NCBI GenBank assembly: GCA_040255675.1
Contig: JBDZVM010000018.1
Location: forward strand, 1 to 64,000
Direction: 5' to 3'
From: JBDZVM01 sp040255675
Lineage (GTDB): Bacteria > Actinomycetota > Actinomycetes > Acidothermales > Acidothermaceae
DNA: 64,000 bases
The notes under the pieces are model-generated. The model ran no database searches, was not told where the DNA came from, and was given only the letters and a program-made list of their open reading frames with translations. A program made the translations under genes and the position numbers. This document shows, piece by piece, positions 61,899-64,000 of the stretch (its first letter is position 1; the number at the start of each line of letters is the position of its first letter).

Positions 61899-63008
61899 TC
61901 AGGATCCTGCAGATGAGACGAAATCAGTGGTTTCTTTCATGAAGTCAGCGCCGATGAGCTTCTGGAAGTCCGGGTAGAGAGCCTGCGCCTTGGACTTGAA
62001 GTCGGCGAGTCCTTCCTTTGATAGCTCGTTGACCTTCGTGCCGTGGTCTTCGAGAATCTTGATGTCCGCCTTCACCTGGTCCGCGTCATAGGAAGTCTTG
62101 AATGTTGCTGTGTCGTCGGCGGCCTTTTGAAGGTATTGCTGCTGTTCTGGCGTGAGCGAGTTCCACTTTTTGGCGGAGATCCCGAGGACGAAGGCGTCCG
62201 TGATGTGGTTCGTCATCGAAAGGTACTTCTGAACTTGGTAAAACTTGTTGGCGACGGGTACTTCGATCGGGTTTTCCTGGCCGTCGATCGTCCCGGTCTG
62301 CAAAGCCGTGAACACCTCCGAGAAGTCCATGGGTGTCGGACTTGCGTGCAGCGCACCGAAGAAGTCAGTCCAAAGCGGGTTAGCCGGCACCCGTAGCTTG
62401 AGCCCCGCCAGATCCGACGGTTGGGTGATTGGGCGCTTTGAGTTGGTCACTTCGCGCGGCGTCCGAGTGAGAAAGGCCAAGACCTTAGTCTTCTCCTGGT
62501 CGGCAACCATCTGGGCCAGGTGCTTGCCAGGGCCACCATCGAGGTACCTCACAAGGTCATCGGTGCTCCCGAACAGGTACGGGAGGCTGATCGCGTTCAT
62601 CTGCTTGATGAAGGACGCGTAGACGGAGGTCGACAGAATCGTCGCTTCGAGAGACCCATCGCGTACCCGGGTAACGGCCGCTTGTTGGTCGCCGCCGAAG
62701 CTAGTGCCGTTGGGGATCACCCGGATCTCCACCGACCCGGATGAATCCTTGTTGACTTGATCCGCGAAATGCTTCGCTGTGACTCCCACGGATGAGTCGA
62801 TCGGATCTGGGATGGACAAGGTGATGTGCGCCGTCTCGCTTGTGGACGTGTCGGAGGCCGAAGAACTCGATGACGCGCCTGAGCTCGCGTTCGATGCGGA
62901 GGACGGTGGTGGATTGCTAGCCGACGAGGTTGAGCCACACGCGGCGAGTGCTGCCGCGGCGACGACGGCAAGCAACGACGTCGGAATCAAGCTGCGTCGT
63001 CCGATCAT
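61899..63008 (-). CDS. TRAP transporter substrate-binding lipoprotein (DctP family)
   Basis: 369 residues. The signal peptide ends in a lipobox, LAAC (Cys24), and is followed by a Ser-rich linker, so the protein is anchored outside the membrane. The DctP fold has FGGDQQAAVTRVRDGSLEA, the arginine-containing LKLRVPANPLWTDFFGALHASPTPMDFSEVFTALQTGTIDGQENP, in which the Arg usually binds a ligand carboxylate. AAGGAGA precedes the ATG. A promoter is visible with TTGACA at 63102-63097 on the minus strand. Confidence 0.93.
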   Translation of the reverse strand: MIGRRSLIPTSLLAVVAAAALAACGSTSSASNPPPSSASNASSGASSSSSASDTSTSETAHITLSIPDPIDSSVGVTAKHFADQVNKDSSGSVEIRVIPNGTSFGGDQQAAVTRVRDGSLEATILSTSVYASFIKQMNAISLPYLFGSTDDLVRYLDGGPGKHLAQMVADQEKTKVLAFLTRTPREVTNSKRPITQPSDLAGLKLRVPANPLWTDFFGALHASPTPMDFSEVFTALQTGTIDGQENPIEVPVANKFYQVQKYLSMTNHITDAFVLGISAKKWNSLTPEQQQYLQKAADDTATFKTSYDADQVKADIKILEDHGTKVNELSKEGLADFKSKAQALYPDFQKLIGADFMKETTDFVSSAGS

Positions 63009-63032
63009 GCTGACCTGTCTCCTTATTTGTAA

Positions 63033-63049
63033 ATGCGCGATACGCGCAT
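63033..63049. promoter_or_regulatory. Operator candidate 1 of the TRAP/DeoR region
   Basis: Palindrome ATGCGCG-ATA-CGCGCAT with perfect 7-bp arms, in the dctP leader about 25 bp before its start codon. It shares its half-site with the palindrome in the promoter of the divergent DeoR gene. Confidence 0.55.
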
Positions 63050-63073
63050 ATGGGTCCGGCGCTTGAGACGTGA

Positions 63074-63102
63074 TGATGGTCTCGTACTGACGGCAGTGTC
63101 AA
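63074..63102 (-). promoter_or_regulatory. Promoter of the TRAP operon
   Basis: TTGACA (63102-63097) with CATCAT about 18 bp downstream as a weak -10 box. The dctP start codon lies some 60 bp further on. Confidence 0.45.
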
Positions 63103-63130
63103 GGGGTAGCGCGTGATTCTTTCCCACTAC

Positions 63131-63147
63131 ATGCGCTTAATGCGCGC
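63131..63147. promoter_or_regulatory. Operator candidate 2 (degenerate) of the TRAP/DeoR region
   Basis: ATGCGCTTAATGCGCGC resembles the two neighbouring palindromes but its right arm is imperfect. It lies between the two divergent promoters. Confidence 0.35.
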
Positions 63148-63192
63148 CTAATCAGGCCAGGTAGGAGTCACCGGTGCGATTCGCGCACGCTC

Positions 63193-63221
63193 TTGACATG
63201 CGCGCTTCGCGCATGTAGGAC
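63193..63221 (+). promoter_or_regulatory. DeoR gene promoter with embedded palindromic operator
   Basis: TTGACA (63193-63198) and TAGGAC (63216-63221) are spaced 17 bp. The spacer is filled by a perfect 9-bp inverted repeat, ACATGCGCG-CTT-CGCGCATGT (63196-63216), so a bound regulator would occlude the promoter. The GTG start lies 6 nt after the -10 box, suggesting a leaderless mRNA. Confidence 0.65.
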
Positions 63222-63227
63222 TCTCCT

Positions 63228-64000
63228 GTGACTAATGAACCCGGCGCGGCGGCTCGCCGCCGCCGCGACTTGCGAGGGTCGAACCGGCGGCGGCGCATCG
63301 TTGAAATGCTCGATGGCAGTCCTGAGGCTCTAACCGTCGAGGAACTAGCCGCCGCGTTCAAAGTGTCGTTGGCCACCGTGCGTAGAGATCTCGCGCGGCT
63401 GCGAAACGACCGGGTTATCACCCGCACGTACGGCGGAGCGGCGCCAGGCCCGCGCGAGCAAACGATTGGTCAGCGTCAGACCACGCGACGGCACGCGAAG
63501 GACTGCATCGGTCGCGTGGCCGCGCGATACGTGCGTGCTGGCGATGTCGTCATTCTTGACGCGGGCACAACAACAGAGGCCGTAGCCGCAAATTTGATGC
63601 AGGTCGACAAGCTGACCGTGATTACGAACGGTCTTGGCGCGATCAATCGCCTGGTCGAGAGTGAAGTCGTATCCGTCGTCGTGCTGGGCGGCGCACTTCG
63701 ACGCACGAACCAAACCATTGGAGGCCTTGCCGCCGAGGCCATGCTGCGACATTTCCACGCGTCTACCGCGTTCATGGGCGCCGATGCCGTCGATCCTCGG
63801 TGGGGCATCGCGTCCCGCACTCCGGAACAGTGCCAGCTCAAGAGCCTGATGATGGAGCGGGCCGAAAGGGTCGTTGTCGTTGTGGATTCGAGCAAGTTGG
63901 ATCGGGATGGGTTTCATTACTGGTCGCCGCTGCCGCCTAATTGCCAGATCATCACAGACGAGGAAGCCAGTCCTGCCAGCCTGAATGCGCTGCGGGAGTC
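63228..64000 (+). CDS. DeoR-family transcriptional regulator (right-edge partial)
   Basis: The frame from GTG 63228 stays open to the window edge (257 codons seen). An Arg-rich start is followed by a winged helix-turn-helix (LTVEELAAAFKVSLATVRRDLARL) and the sensing domain with DAGTTTEAVAANL, VITNGLGAI, VLGGALRRTNQTIGG, FMGADAVD and VVVDSSKLDRDGFH. The last 20 or so residues of a typical DeoR protein are missing at most. It is divergent from the TRAP operon and probably controls it and itself through the ATGCGCG palindromes. It is not closely similar to the DeoR protein at 3.3-4.2 kb. Confidence 0.92.
   Translation, partial: MTNEPGAAARRRRDLRGSNRRRRIVEMLDGSPEALTVEELAAAFKVSLATVRRDLARLRNDRVITRTYGGAAPGPREQTIGQRQTTRRHAKDCIGRVAARYVRAGDVVILDAGTTTEAVAANLMQVDKLTVITNGLGAINRLVESEVVSVVVLGGALRRTNQTIGGLAAEAMLRHFHASTAFMGADAVDPRWGIASRTPEQCQLKSLMMERAERVVVVVDSSKLDRDGFHYWSPLPPNCQIITDEEASPASLNALRE

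Noticed and set aside
1..64000. CRISPR array, insertion sequence or prophage
   Set aside because: Looked for regularly spaced repeats, transposase motifs and phage structural genes; none was seen.

Overview
This window comes from a high-GC actinobacterium. The support is GTG starts, ATGA/GTGA stop-start overlaps, a GAAC-N4-GTTC LexA box, probable leaderless genes with a TANNNT -10 box 6-7 nt before the start codon, GTP-type PEP carboxykinase and VapBC45/DarTG-type modules. Genus cannot be fixed from this sequence. No insertion sequence, integrase, rRNA or CRISPR array was seen. One tRNA (Lys, TTT) is present.

1-20.7 kb is a catabolic locus for sulfate esters. A leftward operon encodes a DeoR regulator, a histidine phosphatase, a Cys-type sulfatase and formylglycine-generating enzyme (FGE), followed by the 5' end of one more gene. 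A divergent rightward operon of about 16 kb encodes an FGGY kinase, a D-2-hydroxyacid dehydrogenase, a second FGGY kinase, a complete peptide/opine-type ABC importer (Tat-lipoprotein binding protein, two permeases, one fused double ATPase) and three large arylsulfatases. None of the four sulfatases has a signal peptide. I infer import of an intact sulfated compound, cytoplasmic desulfation by FGE-matured sulfatases, then phosphorylation and oxidation of the product.

20.8-46.8 kb is mostly chromosomal backbone: SOS-controlled dinB, pirin, a membrane acyltransferase-like protein, an FHA-HTH protein coupled to a transmembrane Ser/Thr kinase with an extracellular cell-wall-binding-2 domain, transporters, PEP carboxykinase, a receiver-flavoprotein/histidine kinase pair, tryptophanase, an NrtR regulator divergent from an SPFH protein and an NAD-kinase-like protein with two palindromic operators between them, and a MoxR-DUF58-DUF4129 cluster.

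46.9-59.8 kb is an accessory/defence island around tRNA-Lys. It holds a frameshifted caspase-like gene, a HelD/HelR-type helicase, a GmrSD-like (DUF262/DUF1524) nuclease, a deletion relic joining HsdM to HsdR, DarTG, VapBC45 with a frameshifted toxin, a NERD-helicase and a fic relic. Four broken genes fall within 13 kb, while the flanking 47 kb shows none.

59.9-64 kb holds a TRAP transporter (fused DctQM and DctP) divergent from a second DeoR regulator that runs off the right edge. The region between them carries three related ATGCGC-type operator candidates.
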